A DNA stretch of 64,000 bases from Legionella worsleiensis (lineage in GTDB: Bacteria; Pseudomonadota; Gammaproteobacteria; Legionellales; Legionellaceae), in the NCBI RefSeq assembly GCF_001467535.1, contig NZ_LNZC01000004.1, positions 1-64,000 on the forward strand, read 5' to 3'. Shown one piece after another: positions 9,011 through 18,484 of this stretch. The notes beneath the pieces are model-generated. The model saw only the letters and a program-made list of their open reading frames with translations, had not been told where the DNA came from and made no database searches. Position numbers and translations under genes: made by a program. The first letter of the stretch is position 1, and each line of letters starts with the position of its first letter.

Positions 9011-11449
9011 TTACATAAACGGTGTTTTGATGGTATCAATAACCGAATTAAACGTTTTCTTTTTCATAGAATCAAAGGTGAATTCATCAACCAAAACGGC
9101 ATCCCAACGAGCATCTTCAACAGCAAGCAACTCATTCATTTCCTGTTGCGTTAATTGCCCTTTTTCGACTTTTTCCTGTAATTTTGCCTTGAGCTTGCCG
9201 AATTTATAGCGTTTTAAATCATTGACCTTTGCAGCAAGTCCTTCAGTTTGAATAATCAACTGCAGTGCGTGTTCCATACGGTCAACTGGCTGCTGGGGAT
9301 CACCACTTAAAAAGACGATTTTTTTCAAACGCTCACGATAGTGATTGTTGCCAGCCATTAATTTCGCTAATTTTCGCTCCAGTTTATCACCGGGATAGTG
9401 CATGGTTTGTCCAAAAGGAAAGGCCAAAACACGAGCAATAAAACCTAATATACGTGAAGGGAAATTATGACAGAGAGCAATCATGGATTTTTGCGCATGA
9501 TAAAAACAATAACGAACCGCCCATTGTGCGTGCAGTTGCTCGTCCGGGTGTTCCTGGTTCAACTGCACAGTGCGCAGAGCGGCCATAGCCATATACAAAT
9601 AAGACATACCGTCAGCTAAGCGTGCGGAAACACGTTCCTTTCTCTTCAAATCACCACCCAGATAAATCAAAGAGAAATCAGCAAGCCAGGCGTAAGCATG
9701 GCTCAACCGAGCCAAGCGCTTGTATTCCCGTTTCATTGAACTTTGAGGAACAGAGATAAATAACCCGCCAGTCCAAGCAGAACACACCGTTTTAGCCAGA
9801 TTTTGCATAAAATAGTGAATATGCTTCCAGATTATTTCACCAAATGCTTCTTTATTTTCGGCCGCAACAGCATAAAATTCGTCACGAATATAGGGATGAC
9901 AAGCCATAGATCCCTGGCCAAAAATCAGCAGGTTTCTAGTCATCACATTAGCACCCTCCACAGTAATGGAGATAGGAAGACTTTGATAAAAATTATTCAA
10001 ATAGTTACGAGGGCCTATGACTACAGCACGTCCTGCATGCACATCCATAGCCGAATTAACGGCTGTTCGTGCAAGCTCTGTATTGAAATATTTAGTAATT
10101 GCTGAAGCGACTGAAGGTTTTTTATGCTCATTTACCGCTGCTACGGTCAATAAACGAGTTGCGTTAATTAAATAATTTAAGCCGGCGATTTCAGCTAACT
10201 TCTCTTCTATACCTTCAAACTGCGCAATTTCAACATTAAACTGACGACGGATGCGCGCAAAAGCGCCTGATGACAGATAGGATACTGAAGAAGAGCCCGC
10301 ACCGAGAGCAGGTAAAGAAATAGAACGCCCTATAGATAAACATTCAACCAACATTTGCCAACCAGAACCCGCATTTTTTTGACCTCCGATAATTGAGGTT
10401 ATGGGCACAAAAATATCTTTGCCACGGATGGTACCATTCATAAAAGGTTGTTCTGCGGGCAGATGCCTGTTGCCTATCTCCAAATGTTCTGTGTCTCTGG
10501 GAATCAGTATACAGGTAATCCCTTCTTCTCCCTCACCTTGCAATAAACCATCAGGGTCTTTCAGATTAACGGCAAGGCCGATTAAGGTAGCCACCGGAGC
10601 CAAGGTTATCCAACGTTTGTCCAGGGTAATATTCAAACCTAAAACGGTTTTGCCTTCAATTTTCTTTTTAACGACTACAGCCTCAGACTGGATAGAAGTC
10701 GCATCACTGCCAGCTCCTGGTTCTGTCAACGCAAAACAAGGAACCTCAATTCCTCTGGCAAGTCGTGGTAAATAGTATGCTTTTTGCTCTTCAGTTCCGT
10801 AAAAATTAAGTAACTCGCCTGGGCCCAGAGAATTAGGTACCATAACGGTCACTGCAGCAACTCCTGAACGGGTCGCCAATTTCATCACAATATCCGAGTG
10901 AGCACGAGCCGAAAAACCTTTACCGCCAAACTCTTTAGGTATCACCAACCCCATAAAACCTTTTTCTTTAATGTAGCTCCATGCTTTTGCTGGTAAATCA
11001 TGCTCCTGACTGATTTCCCATTCATCAAGCATATTGCATAAAACCTGGGTTTCATTATCAAGAAATGATTGCTCTTCTGCGGAAAGTTCGGTGTTTATTT
11101 TAGATAATCTGTCCCAGTCGGGTGTACCGGTAAAAATATCCTTTTCTAACCAAGTATCGCCAGCGTTTAATGCTTGCTCTTCAGTTTTGGATAGTTTAGG
11201 AATCGATTTTTTTGCAGTTCGGTATAAAAATTCTGCGATAAATGCACGCACTGGCTCAAATTGAACGATAACGATGGCAAGAACGATAACTGTCCACAGC
11301 ACTATTCCTGCTATCCATGGAAGACCAAAACCAAAAGTCGCCGTAATCAAATAACCAACGCTGCCAATTTCCCATATCAGCGGATTTATGGCTCTGTATA
11401 GCACTACAAGAGTAAAAACCAAATAGACTAAAAAAAGTAATAATGCCAT
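9011..11449 (-). CDS. fadE: Acyl-CoA dehydrogenase, FadE type
   Basis: The 812-residue product matches the long FadE class rather than the 380-residue classical enzymes. Residues 1-75 contain two to three hydrophobic membrane segments. The acyl-CoA dehydrogenase core follows, with CFALTEPGAGSDA for flavin and substrate binding and the MNGTIRGKDIFVP segment. The C-terminal third is the extra helical domain specific to FadE. It catalyses the first oxidation of fatty-acid beta-oxidation at the inner membrane. It is monocistronic and divergent from the CYTH-like gene at 11560. Confidence 0.92.
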   Translation of the reverse strand: MALLLFLVYLVFTLVVLYRAINPLIWEIGSVGYLITATFGFGLPWIAGIVLWTVIVLAIVIVQFEPVRAFIAEFLYRTAKKSIPKLSKTEEQALNAGDTWLEKDIFTGTPDWDRLSKINTELSAEEQSFLDNETQVLCNMLDEWEISQEHDLPAKAWSYIKEKGFMGLVIPKEFGGKGFSARAHSDIVMKLATRSGVAAVTVMVPNSLGPGELLNFYGTEEQKAYYLPRLARGIEVPCFALTEPGAGSDATSIQSEAVVVKKKIEGKTVLGLNITLDKRWITLAPVATLIGLAVNLKDPDGLLQGEGEEGITCILIPRDTEHLEIGNRHLPAEQPFMNGTIRGKDIFVPITSIIGGQKNAGSGWQMLVECLSIGRSISLPALGAGSSSVSYLSSGAFARIRRQFNVEIAQFEGIEEKLAEIAGLNYLINATRLLTVAAVNEHKKPSVASAITKYFNTELARTAVNSAMDVHAGRAVVIGPRNYLNNFYQSLPISITVEGANVMTRNLLIFGQGSMACHPYIRDEFYAVAAENKEAFGEIIWKHIHYFMQNLAKTVCSAWTGGLFISVPQSSMKREYKRLARLSHAYAWLADFSLIYLGGDLKRKERVSARLADGMSYLYMAMAALRTVQLNQEHPDEQLHAQWAVRYCFYHAQKSMIALCHNFPSRILGFIARVLAFPFGQTMHYPGDKLERKLAKLMAGNNHYRERLKKIVFLSGDPQQPVDRMEHALQLIIQTEGLAAKVNDLKRYKFGKLKAKLQEKVEKGQLTQQEMNELLAVEDARWDAVLVDEFTFDSMKKKTFNSVIDTIKTPFM

Positions 11450-11559
11450 AACGATACCTTCCTTTGCTTTTTTATTATTGCAGGGTTGATAACTAGTATA
11501 TACCCTTTACACTTAATTTTGCGAGTATCATAATATTCTCTTTAAGAGGCGATTAGAGC

Positions 11560-12186
11560 ATGACCCAAAGACTAGTTTGGAATTTTGAATTTTCAGCCAA
11601 CAACCCTGTTCTGTTGTCCGATGATGCTGCGGATGATCAGAGTGACGTAAAATGGGAGCGTCGTTTTTTTTGGACGGAACAAGAAATCATCCATTTAACG
11701 TGTATCGATCAGGCATTATTGGACCTGGCCAATTATCAGCAAAAACACAAAGAAGATACCTACTATATTCTCCCTGATTCTAACCTGAATATTAAACTCA
11801 GACGCAATGAGTTATGGTATAAGCCCATACTCAAAGAAACTGCCTCAGCAACTGGATTTGGAACAAAAATAAATCTGGATGCGCTGCATAACATGCCCGA
11901 TAAGGGAAACCATCTTGCCGTCGATTATTTAAATTCTATTGCGCAGAACGCACGAAAAAAAGGCATAGAAGTCTTTGTCAAAAAGGAAGCATTTATATAT
12001 AAGTTTCACACCACACCACATATAAAACTGGAGCTGGCTCGCCTGGAGGTCAATCAAAACATCTATTTTAGTGCGTGTATTGAAGGCAAATCCCTGTCCT
12101 TGGTAGAGTATATCAGTGAACAGATGCTGGGCAAGCAGACATCCTGCGAATACGTGTTATTCCTGAAAAGTATCCTTAAATCATGA
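11560..12186 (+). CDS. Uncharacterised CYTH-like protein upstream of chrA half and ppk
   Basis: This 208-residue soluble protein has alternating charged strands reminiscent of the CYTH/triphosphate-tunnel fold: WERRFFW near residue 32, IKLRRNELWYKP near 85, a KEAFIYKF strand near 147 and KLELARLEV near 160. CYTH proteins bind triphosphate or polyphosphate, and a polyphosphate kinase lies 670 bases downstream, which makes the idea attractive. However, the canonical ExExK start is not exact (ERR), so I hold it as a guess. Its stop overlaps the next start by four bases (ATGA), indicating translational coupling to the ChrA-like gene. Confidence 0.55.
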   Translation: MTQRLVWNFEFSANNPVLLSDDAADDQSDVKWERRFFWTEQEIIHLTCIDQALLDLANYQQKHKEDTYYILPDSNLNIKLRRNELWYKPILKETASATGFGTKINLDALHNMPDKGNHLAVDYLNSIAQNARKKGIEVFVKKEAFIYKFHTTPHIKLELARLEVNQNIYFSACIEGKSLSLVEYISEQMLGKQTSCEYVLFLKSILKS

Positions 12187-12716
12187 TAAAAACATTATTA
12201 AACATAATATACAGCTTTGGAAAAATTGGCATCATCTCTTTGGGTGGTGGCAATTCTATGCTAAAGCTTTTGGAATACGAGGCAGTTAATTACCGACATT
12301 GGGTAGAAAATGATGAATTTATACGCATGTTAGGAACGAGCTTTTTATTTCCTGGATTAACCGCAGTAAAATTATCAGCTCTGATAGGATATAAAGCCGG
12401 CGGGGCTTTAGGATTGATTCTTGCTGTACTGTGCCTCAATTTGCCAGGCTTGATTATGGCCGTTCTGGGCTATCATTGGTTAAGCACACATAACGGGCCA
12501 ATAACACGAAAAATTATGGTTTCAGTTCAGTATGGCGCATTAGCGCTGTTGGCTGCAGCTACTTTTTCTGTAGCCCAGGGCGTCATTAACATGCATTATT
12601 CCATACCTATAGCGCTGATTACTATTTTATTTTTTATCGTATTGGCTGTTTGGAATGTGTCACCGTTTTATGGTTTTCTGGGATTCATCGCTGTATGCTT
12701 TTTTTTAGTACGTTGA
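12183..12716 (+). CDS. Single-domain chromate transporter family protein (ChrA half)
   Basis: This 177-residue membrane protein has the CHR-domain hallmarks: FGKIGIISLGGG at the N-terminus, LGTSFLFPGLTAVKLSALIGYKAGG and LCLNLPGLIMAVLGYHWL. About six hydrophobic segments are visible. Full ChrA proteins carry two such domains, while short-chain CHR proteins are usually encoded as adjacent pairs. Here only one domain is present and no partner is adjacent, so the protein may act as a homodimer, or the partner is elsewhere. The substrate is unproven; many CHR-family members have no shown chromate role. It is coupled to the upstream CYTH-like gene. Confidence 0.75.
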   Translation: MIKTLLNIIYSFGKIGIISLGGGNSMLKLLEYEAVNYRHWVENDEFIRMLGTSFLFPGLTAVKLSALIGYKAGGALGLILAVLCLNLPGLIMAVLGYHWLSTHNGPITRKIMVSVQYGALALLAAATFSVAQGVINMHYSIPIALITILFFIVLAVWNVSPFYGFLGFIAVCFFLVR

Positions 12717-12859
12717 GACCATCTCTTTGAATCGTCAAAAGTACTTAATGCCAAAAGCAGGGGTAATTAAGGGCGAAATGACAGTGAAATGAATACTAAA
12801 ACGCATTGATGGGTTGAGTTTTTGTGGATTAAGCTCTAACCTGATTTATAAAGAAGAAG

Positions 12860-14944
12860 ATGGAGTTCGCCTTGGATACTACTCTGGATAATCCAGAATA
12901 TTATATCAATAGAGAGTTTTCTGCTATTGCATTTAACGAACGAGTACTCATGCTGGCAAATGATGAACGTGTTCCTTTGTTAGAGCGCATGCGGTTTTTG
13001 AGTATTTGCAGCAGTAATCTTGACGAATTTTTTGAAATTCGTGTTGCCGGGCTTAAAGAAAAAATTGCTCTGTCTTCCAGCAAGCTGACTATTGATGGTT
13101 TGCGTGCAGACGAAGCGTTTAGCCAAATAAGCCAAAGAGCCCATCTTTTAATAGACCAACTTTACAGTATATTCAATAAACAACTATTACCCGCTTTACG
13201 TAAAGAAAATATTCATTTTCTTGAGACACATCAGTGGACTGATGACATTCATTTATGGGCAAAACACTACTTCAAAAATGAAATAATGCCCGTTATGAGC
13301 CCCATTGCTTTGGACTTAGCTCACCCTCTACCCAGATTAATCAACAAAAGTCTTAACTTTATTATTTCGTTAAGCGGCAAAGACGCCTTTAACCGTAGTA
13401 TTGATTATGCTGTAGTGCATGCCCCACGCTCTATTCCTCGAATGATTCATTTGCCCTCGGAATTATGTGGTGATGCCCATTATTTCGTTTATTTATCTTC
13501 TATCATCAAAACTCATGTCAACAGCTTATTTCCCGGGATGGAGATTAGTGGATGCTATTCTTTTCGCCTGACACGAAATAGCGATCTGTTTTTGAGAGAA
13601 GAAGAAATTGATGATTTGGCCAAAGCAGTGCAAAGAGAAATTTTTTCTCGTCATTACGGGCATGTCGTTCGCTTAGAGATTGAGCAAAAATGCCCTGAAA
13701 AAATTGTGGATTTTCTTTTACAAAAATATCATCTGCGTCATGAAGATACTTACTACTGCGATGGCCCTGTTAATCTTCAGCGCTACATGTCAGCCATCAA
13801 CAGTATAGACAGACCGGACCTTAATTATCCTGTTTTTAACGCTCAATACCCTAAGCTTCCCAAGACCCATAGAAATCTGTTTAATGTTCTTGATGAGCAG
13901 GATATCTTATTACATCATCCTTACCAAAGTTTTGATTTGGTTATTGATTTTATCAGGCAAGCCGCATCTGACCCTAATGTTTTGGCAATTAATCAGACAC
14001 TTTATCGAACGCACCCTGAATCGGTAATCGTCGATGCGCTGGTGAATGCCGCACACTCTGGCAAAGAAGTAACCGCTATTATCGAACTTCGTGCTCGTTT
14101 TAACGAAGAATCCAATTTAAAAATGGCTAATAAACTGCATGCAGCAGGCATTCTGGTGCTTTATGGTGTTGTGGGATACAAAACTCATGCAAAAATGACG
14201 CTGGTGGTCAGAAGAACTCACGGTAAGTTAAAACGTTATGTGCATTTAAGCACTGGAAATTATCACGAACAAACCGCCAAACGCTATACTGATTTGGGAT
14301 TGTTAACCGCAGAACCAACAATTACAGCCGATGCGCATCTAATTTTTCAACAGTTAACCGGGTTAGGAAAAGTTGTTAAATTAAAGGCGCTTAGCCATTC
14401 TCCCTTTACGCTGCAAAAAACACTCCTGCATTATATAGAACAATGCAGTGCGGCTGTGGCCGAAGGTAAAGACTGTGAAATTATGCTCAAAGTCAATGGA
14501 CTTACCGATAAAGTCATGATTCAGGCTCTATACAAAGCATCACAAGCAGGAGTAAAGATTAATCTTCTGGTTAGAGGGGTCTGCTGTTTAAAACCGGGAA
14601 TGCCAGGGGTTTCTGAAAACATCAGAGTGCTATCCTTTATTGGCCGCTTTCTCGAGCACCATAGAATTTTCTACTTTAGAATCAATGAAGAAGAGCATTT
14701 TTTTTGCGCCAGTGCTGATTTAATGGAGCGCAATTTATATCATCGTATAGAAATTATGTTTCCTATACTTGATGAGGAGTGTAAAAAGCGCGTCAAAAAT
14801 GAAATCTTGAAAAACTACCTTAAAGACAACAGTAATATCTGGGAAATGCAAAGCGATGGCACCTATAAACCGACCACTCAAGGCAATCACTGCGCTCAGG
14901 AAAAATTGATAGAACTTTATGAAGAAAAAGACATCCCCATATAA
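12860..14944 (+). CDS. ppk: Polyphosphate kinase 1
   Basis: The 694-residue product has PPK1 length and domains. The N-terminal helical domain (YINREFSAIAFNERVL, SNLDEFFEIRVAGL) is followed by head and two catalytic PLD-like domains. The segment YKTHAKMTLVVRR carries the autophosphorylated His region, and STGNYHEQTAKRYTDLGLLTA is a highly conserved PPK1 signature. It reversibly polymerises ATP gamma-phosphate into polyphosphate. A purine-rich AAGAAGA precedes the start. The 143 bases between the ChrA-like gene and ppk suggest a separate promoter, though cotranscription is possible. Confidence 0.95.
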   Translation: MEFALDTTLDNPEYYINREFSAIAFNERVLMLANDERVPLLERMRFLSICSSNLDEFFEIRVAGLKEKIALSSSKLTIDGLRADEAFSQISQRAHLLIDQLYSIFNKQLLPALRKENIHFLETHQWTDDIHLWAKHYFKNEIMPVMSPIALDLAHPLPRLINKSLNFIISLSGKDAFNRSIDYAVVHAPRSIPRMIHLPSELCGDAHYFVYLSSIIKTHVNSLFPGMEISGCYSFRLTRNSDLFLREEEIDDLAKAVQREIFSRHYGHVVRLEIEQKCPEKIVDFLLQKYHLRHEDTYYCDGPVNLQRYMSAINSIDRPDLNYPVFNAQYPKLPKTHRNLFNVLDEQDILLHHPYQSFDLVIDFIRQAASDPNVLAINQTLYRTHPESVIVDALVNAAHSGKEVTAIIELRARFNEESNLKMANKLHAAGILVLYGVVGYKTHAKMTLVVRRTHGKLKRYVHLSTGNYHEQTAKRYTDLGLLTAEPTITADAHLIFQQLTGLGKVVKLKALSHSPFTLQKTLLHYIEQCSAAVAEGKDCEIMLKVNGLTDKVMIQALYKASQAGVKINLLVRGVCCLKPGMPGVSENIRVLSFIGRFLEHHRIFYFRINEEEHFFCASADLMERNLYHRIEIMFPILDEECKKRVKNEILKNYLKDNSNIWEMQSDGTYKPTTQGNHCAQEKLIELYEEKDIPI

Positions 14945-14982
14945 TCAACCCTCAAAGTTGTTATAAAAACACTAAACGCCAG

Positions 14983-15966
14983 TTAAAAAATGAGCGTTTT
15001 ATTCAACTTACCCGGTTCTTCTCTTGCAAGCCGGGGTACTAAATAACCGGGCAACACACTTTGTAGCTGCTGATAAATTTCTTGCGCTCTTACAAACGGT
15101 ATATCAAAATGAGTCGCTCCCTTCACTTTATCAAGCAGATGAAGGTAATAAGGTAATACACCACCGGCAAACAAAGCATGACTTAATGCAGCTAAAATAT
15201 TAGGATCGTCATTGATGCCTTTTAATAAAACGCTCTGATTAAGCAACAAACACCCGACGTTCTTGAGTTCAGTACAGGCTTTATAGACGCTATCATCCAG
15301 CTCTTGCTCATGATTACAATGCAATACTACAACTTTTTTTAAACGTGTTGACGCTAAAATGGCCAGAAAATCAGGGTCTATGCGCTCAGGAAAGACAACA
15401 GGAACTCGAGAGTGTATCCTCAAAGTTGTTACATGATGAATAGAGTCTAATTGTTTGATTAATTCGTTTAACACCAAATCAGAGGCAAGCAAAGGATCGC
15501 CCCCACTCAGTATAACCTCGGTTATTGATGGATCATTGGCGATATAAGCACAAATCTCTTTCCATCCATTGCGACCGGGATTGTTTTCCTGATAAGGGAA
15601 ATGCCTTCTGAAGCAGTAACGGCAATTAACCGCACACACCCCAGTGACCGTAAGTAATACCCGCCCATGATACTTGTGAATTAGCCCTTTTAAGGGGTTG
15701 GTATGCGATTCATCAAGAGGATCTACAGTATAGGCCTCATTAATGACCAACTCATCCTCTAAGGCCAGAACCTGTAACAATAAGGGATCTTGCGGATTAC
15801 CTTTTTGCATCCGGCGAGCAAAACTCAAGGGAATTCGTGATACAAACTCCTTTTCAGCTCCCAGGCTTCCCAAGCTATCAGGCAATTCCAGATACGATAA
15901 TAAATCAGAAGCGTTAGTGAACCCTTGCGCTAATTTTTTTTGCCAACTCAAAGAGGTATCTCGCAT
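14983..15966 (-). CDS. epmB: EF-P beta-lysylation enzyme EpmB (lysine 2,3-aminomutase)
   Basis: This 327-residue radical-SAM protein contains CAVNCRYCFRRHFPY, whose CxxxCxxC ligates the 4Fe-4S cluster, and ILSGGDPLLASD, a strongly conserved aminomutase motif. EpmB turns (S)-alpha-lysine into (R)-beta-lysine for attachment to elongation factor P. It lies divergently next to efp with only 71 bases to the preferred efp start, which supports this function over catabolic lysine aminomutase. The partner ligase epmA is not in this window. Confidence 0.93.
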   Translation of the reverse strand: MRDTSLSWQKKLAQGFTNASDLLSYLELPDSLGSLGAEKEFVSRIPLSFARRMQKGNPQDPLLLQVLALEDELVINEAYTVDPLDESHTNPLKGLIHKYHGRVLLTVTGVCAVNCRYCFRRHFPYQENNPGRNGWKEICAYIANDPSITEVILSGGDPLLASDLVLNELIKQLDSIHHVTTLRIHSRVPVVFPERIDPDFLAILASTRLKKVVVLHCNHEQELDDSVYKACTELKNVGCLLLNQSVLLKGINDDPNILAALSHALFAGGVLPYYLHLLDKVKGATHFDIPFVRAQEIYQQLQSVLPGYLVPRLAREEPGKLNKTLIF

Positions 15967-16037
15967 TAATTATACAGACTTGATAAACTGTGCGAACTTT
16001 AGCGAAAATACAGCAAAATCTCAACTATGGAGCACAG

Positions 16038-16607
16038 ATGGCAATCTATAGCACTAATGAATTTAAAAATGGCTTAAAAGTAATGGTAGATGATGCTCCT
16101 TGCAGCATTCTTGACTGTGAATTTGTTAAACCGGGAAAAGGCCAGGCTTTTACCCGCGTTAAAATTCGCAATTTAAAAACAGGAAGAGTTGTAGAACGTA
16201 CCTTCAAATCAGGTGATACCCTACCGTCTGCTGACGTGGCAGATATGGAAATGCAATATCTTTATAATGACGGGGAACAGTGGCACTTTATGGTTCCTGA
16301 CAACTTCGAACAGTATGCGATAAATGAAGCGGTTCTTGCAGATGCGGCACTGTGGTTAAAAGAGCAAGATATTTGCATAGTCACTTTATGGAACAATGAA
16401 CCCATACAAGTATTACCTCCAACTTTTGTTATTTTAGAAATCGTTGAAACCGATCCCGGTTTAAAAGGGGACACATCTGGCGGTGGCGGTAAACCTGCAA
16501 AACTGGAAACAGGAGCGGTAGTTCGCGTGCCTCTGTTTGTGCAAACAGGTGAACTAATTAAAGTGGATACTCGTAAGGGCGAATACGTTTCACGAGCGAA
16601 AGAATAA
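16038..16607 (+). CDS. efp: Translation elongation factor P
   Basis: I start at 16038 ([12 protein letters not shown]), giving the usual 189 residues; a frame extends to 15990 but lacks family similarity. GGAG lies upstream at the right distance. The modified loop reads [11 protein letters not shown], with Lys34 in the position lysylated in the EpmA/EpmB pathway, consistent with the divergent epmB. EF-P relieves ribosome stalling at polyproline stretches. The three beta-barrel domains and a [11 protein letters not shown] loop are intact. Confidence 0.95.
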   Translation: MAIYSTNEFKNGLKVMVDDAPCSILDCEFVKPGKGQAFTRVKIRNLKTGRVVERTFKSGDTLPSADVADMEMQYLYNDGEQWHFMVPDNFEQYAINEAVLADAALWLKEQDICIVTLWNNEPIQVLPPTFVILEIVETDPGLKGDTSGGGGKPAKLETGAVVRVPLFVQTGELIKVDTRKGEYVSRAKE

Positions 16608-16634
16608 TCTAAAGCAGAGTAATGTTTGTTAAGT

Positions 16635-16673
16635 TGCCAATGAATTACTGTTAACCAGAGCAGTTCATTGGCA
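16635..16673 (+). terminator. Hairpin between efp and the convergent lipoprotein gene
   Basis: TGCCAATGAA (16635-16644) is perfectly complementary to TTCATTGGCA (16664-16673), with a 19-nt loop. It lies between two convergent genes and could serve both, though T-runs are weak. Confidence 0.5.
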
Positions 16674-16696
16674 CAGATATTATATATTCAGATATC

Positions 16697-16933
16697 CTAA
16701 AATCCATTGTAGTAACCGCCACCCCAATAACCGTAATTATCTACCCAATAGCTGGAATAATAATAGTTATTTCCCCAGTAAGGTCTGTTATTGTAGTAAC
16801 CGACAGAATAGACATAGTCATTACTGTAACCAGGGTCATAAGCCACGGTATCTATAGAAACAGTCTCTACCACACAACCGTTAAGTAACAACAATGGAAT
16901 ACTTAAAACCAGAGTTAGCATTAACTTGTTCAT
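16697..16933 (-). CDS. Small Tyr/Asn/Gly-rich lipoprotein
   Basis: The start at 16933 follows GGGAAG by about six bases and gives a lipoprotein signal peptide ending LLLLNGC, with Cys as the predicted acylation site. The mature part of about 60 residues is dominated by Tyr, Asn, Gly and Trp (YYNNRPYWGNNYYYSSYW). Such aromatic-rich short lipoproteins occur in Legionella and relatives, but I know no function. Location is probably the outer membrane or periplasmic face. It is monocistronic. Confidence 0.7.
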   Translation of the reverse strand: MNKLMLTLVLSIPLLLLNGCVVETVSIDTVAYDPGYSNDYVYSVGYYNNRPYWGNNYYYSSYWVDNYGYWGGGYYNGF

Positions 16934-17459
16934 GATCGCTTCCCAGCACAATTGTCGCATCTTAATTATACATCATGAATCAATATTGCTCAAATGATAG
17001 AGCCCTAAAAGAAGTCAAAATGCAACTAACCTATTCATAATTCATATAAAATTTATATTGAAGAGATTAAGAGAAGTAATATCATCAGTTAAAAAGCCCA
17101 TGTTCATGCAAATAGAACACAGGCTGTTTGAAGTATAATAATGGGAGTTAATTAAGTACAGGCAACGACTCCCCGAAATCTGAGCCGCAACTGAAAATAA
17201 AACGGAGGTATATGCAGAGCTTAAGGTTTCCTGCTCAAAACAGGCTTACACACCACTCTTCAAAGCAACCCCCTCTCGTGGGATTATTTACTGGTTCAGT
17301 CAGGATCAGTCATTACCTATATGTCTTAATCATAGACCACCGAAATCAAAATTGGCAAATATTTATACAAAAAATACCGGGCTCACCAATAAAACGTCAT
17401 TAAAAACAATGAGATATGACCAATTTATTCGCCACGTAAATCCCAGGATCCGTTCTGAA
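16934..17459. other. Long intergenic region with one weak small ORF
   Basis: About 525 bases without a convincing gene. The one possible ORF is 17212-17403 on the plus strand, 63 codons, which has a good GGAGG seven bases before its ATG. Its protein has no recognisable feature, so it is listed separately at low confidence. No repeat, RNA or clear terminator was seen in the rest. Confidence 0.5.
17212..17403 (+). CDS. Possible small ORF with good ribosome binding site
   Basis: The only supporting feature is CGGAGG shortly before the ATG. The 63-residue product is basic, with a short hydrophobic stretch (ISHYLYVLII), and resembles nothing I know. It may be chance. Confidence 0.25.
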   Translation: MQSLRFPAQNRLTHHSSKQPPLVGLFTGSVRISHYLYVLIIDHRNQNWQIFIQKIPGSPIKRH

Positions 17460-18239
17460 TTACTCAGAACGAGGATGACGGTATAAATGATTAGCAGACG
17501 CTTGCACAGTAGGCATGATGATCATCTGTTCAATATCGACATGCTGAGGTCGAGTGATGCAATAAAGTACTGCATCAGCAACATCATCTGCCAATAAAGG
17601 CTGAAATTCTTTATAAAAATCCTGTGCTCTTTTTTTATCATTCCAGCGTACTTCACTAAATTCGGTATGGACAGCTCCCGGAGCTATCTCTGTTACTCTG
17701 ACACCACTGCCAAGCATATCCAATCGCATGGATTTTGATAGAGCATGAACGGCATGTTTTGTTGCGGAATAAACATTTCCATTAGGATAACATTCATGAC
17801 CCGCAATAGACCCAATATTAACAACATGACCCTGCTGTCTGGCGAGCATTCCCGGAATCACCTCTCTGCTGACGTAAAGCAATCCTTTAATATTTGTATC
17901 AATCATGGTATCCCAATGCGTTTCAACACCTTGGTTTATAGGCAAAGTATCCAGGGCAAGTCCTGCGTTATTGATCAAAACATCAATAGCCTGCCACTGT
18001 GTCGGTAAGGAATTTAACTGATTTTTGACCTGTTCTTTATCCCTGACATCGAGAGGGACAACGTGATTTTGATTTTGATAACGCTCATTCAACTCATGAG
18101 CCAAAACGTCCAAACGCTCGGTTCGCCTTGCACTTAAAATAAGGTGCGCTCCGTTTGCGGCACATGAATGCGCACATGCCTCACCAATACCACTGGATGC
18201 ACCAGTAATTAAGACAATTTTATTTGTTAAAAAGTTCAT
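17460..18239 (-). CDS. Short-chain dehydrogenase/reductase, YdfG-like
   Basis: The 259-residue protein is a classical SDR. LITGASSGIGEACA is the nucleotide-binding glycine motif, NNAGLAL follows, and the active site has GSIAG with YSATK (Tyr and Lys). The overall sequence resembles the NADP-dependent 3-hydroxy acid dehydrogenase YdfG group, which oxidises serine, allo-threonine and related hydroxy acids, but substrate cannot be read from sequence. It stands alone and is divergent from the methyltransferase gene at 18485. Confidence 0.85.
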   Translation of the reverse strand: MNFLTNKIVLITGASSGIGEACAHSCAANGAHLILSARRTERLDVLAHELNERYQNQNHVVPLDVRDKEQVKNQLNSLPTQWQAIDVLINNAGLALDTLPINQGVETHWDTMIDTNIKGLLYVSREVIPGMLARQQGHVVNIGSIAGHECYPNGNVYSATKHAVHALSKSMRLDMLGSGVRVTEIAPGAVHTEFSEVRWNDKKRAQDFYKEFQPLLADDVADAVLYCITRPQHVDIEQMIIMPTVQASANHLYRHPRSE

Positions 18240-18484
18240 TTAAATGCCTCGACAATAGATAACTCTCGGCACCAGGGCACGAAGAATTAAACAGAATTCA
18301 TGACAAACAATGATTGCAAACTATACCCTATTCTTCAATACAATATGCAAGACAATAAAATGAGAAGTGTACCAAGCGTCAACCTAAAAATAATAGACAT
18401 TACAGTTCATTAAGAGCTATATTATTTTTTGGTTGTTTACGGAATCACGAATCAAAAATCGGCAGTTAACTAAATGGAGTTATT

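Noticed and set aside
15990-16037. N-terminal extension of EF-P
   Set aside because: The family start at 16038 has a proper ribosome binding site and the extension has no similarity to EF-P.
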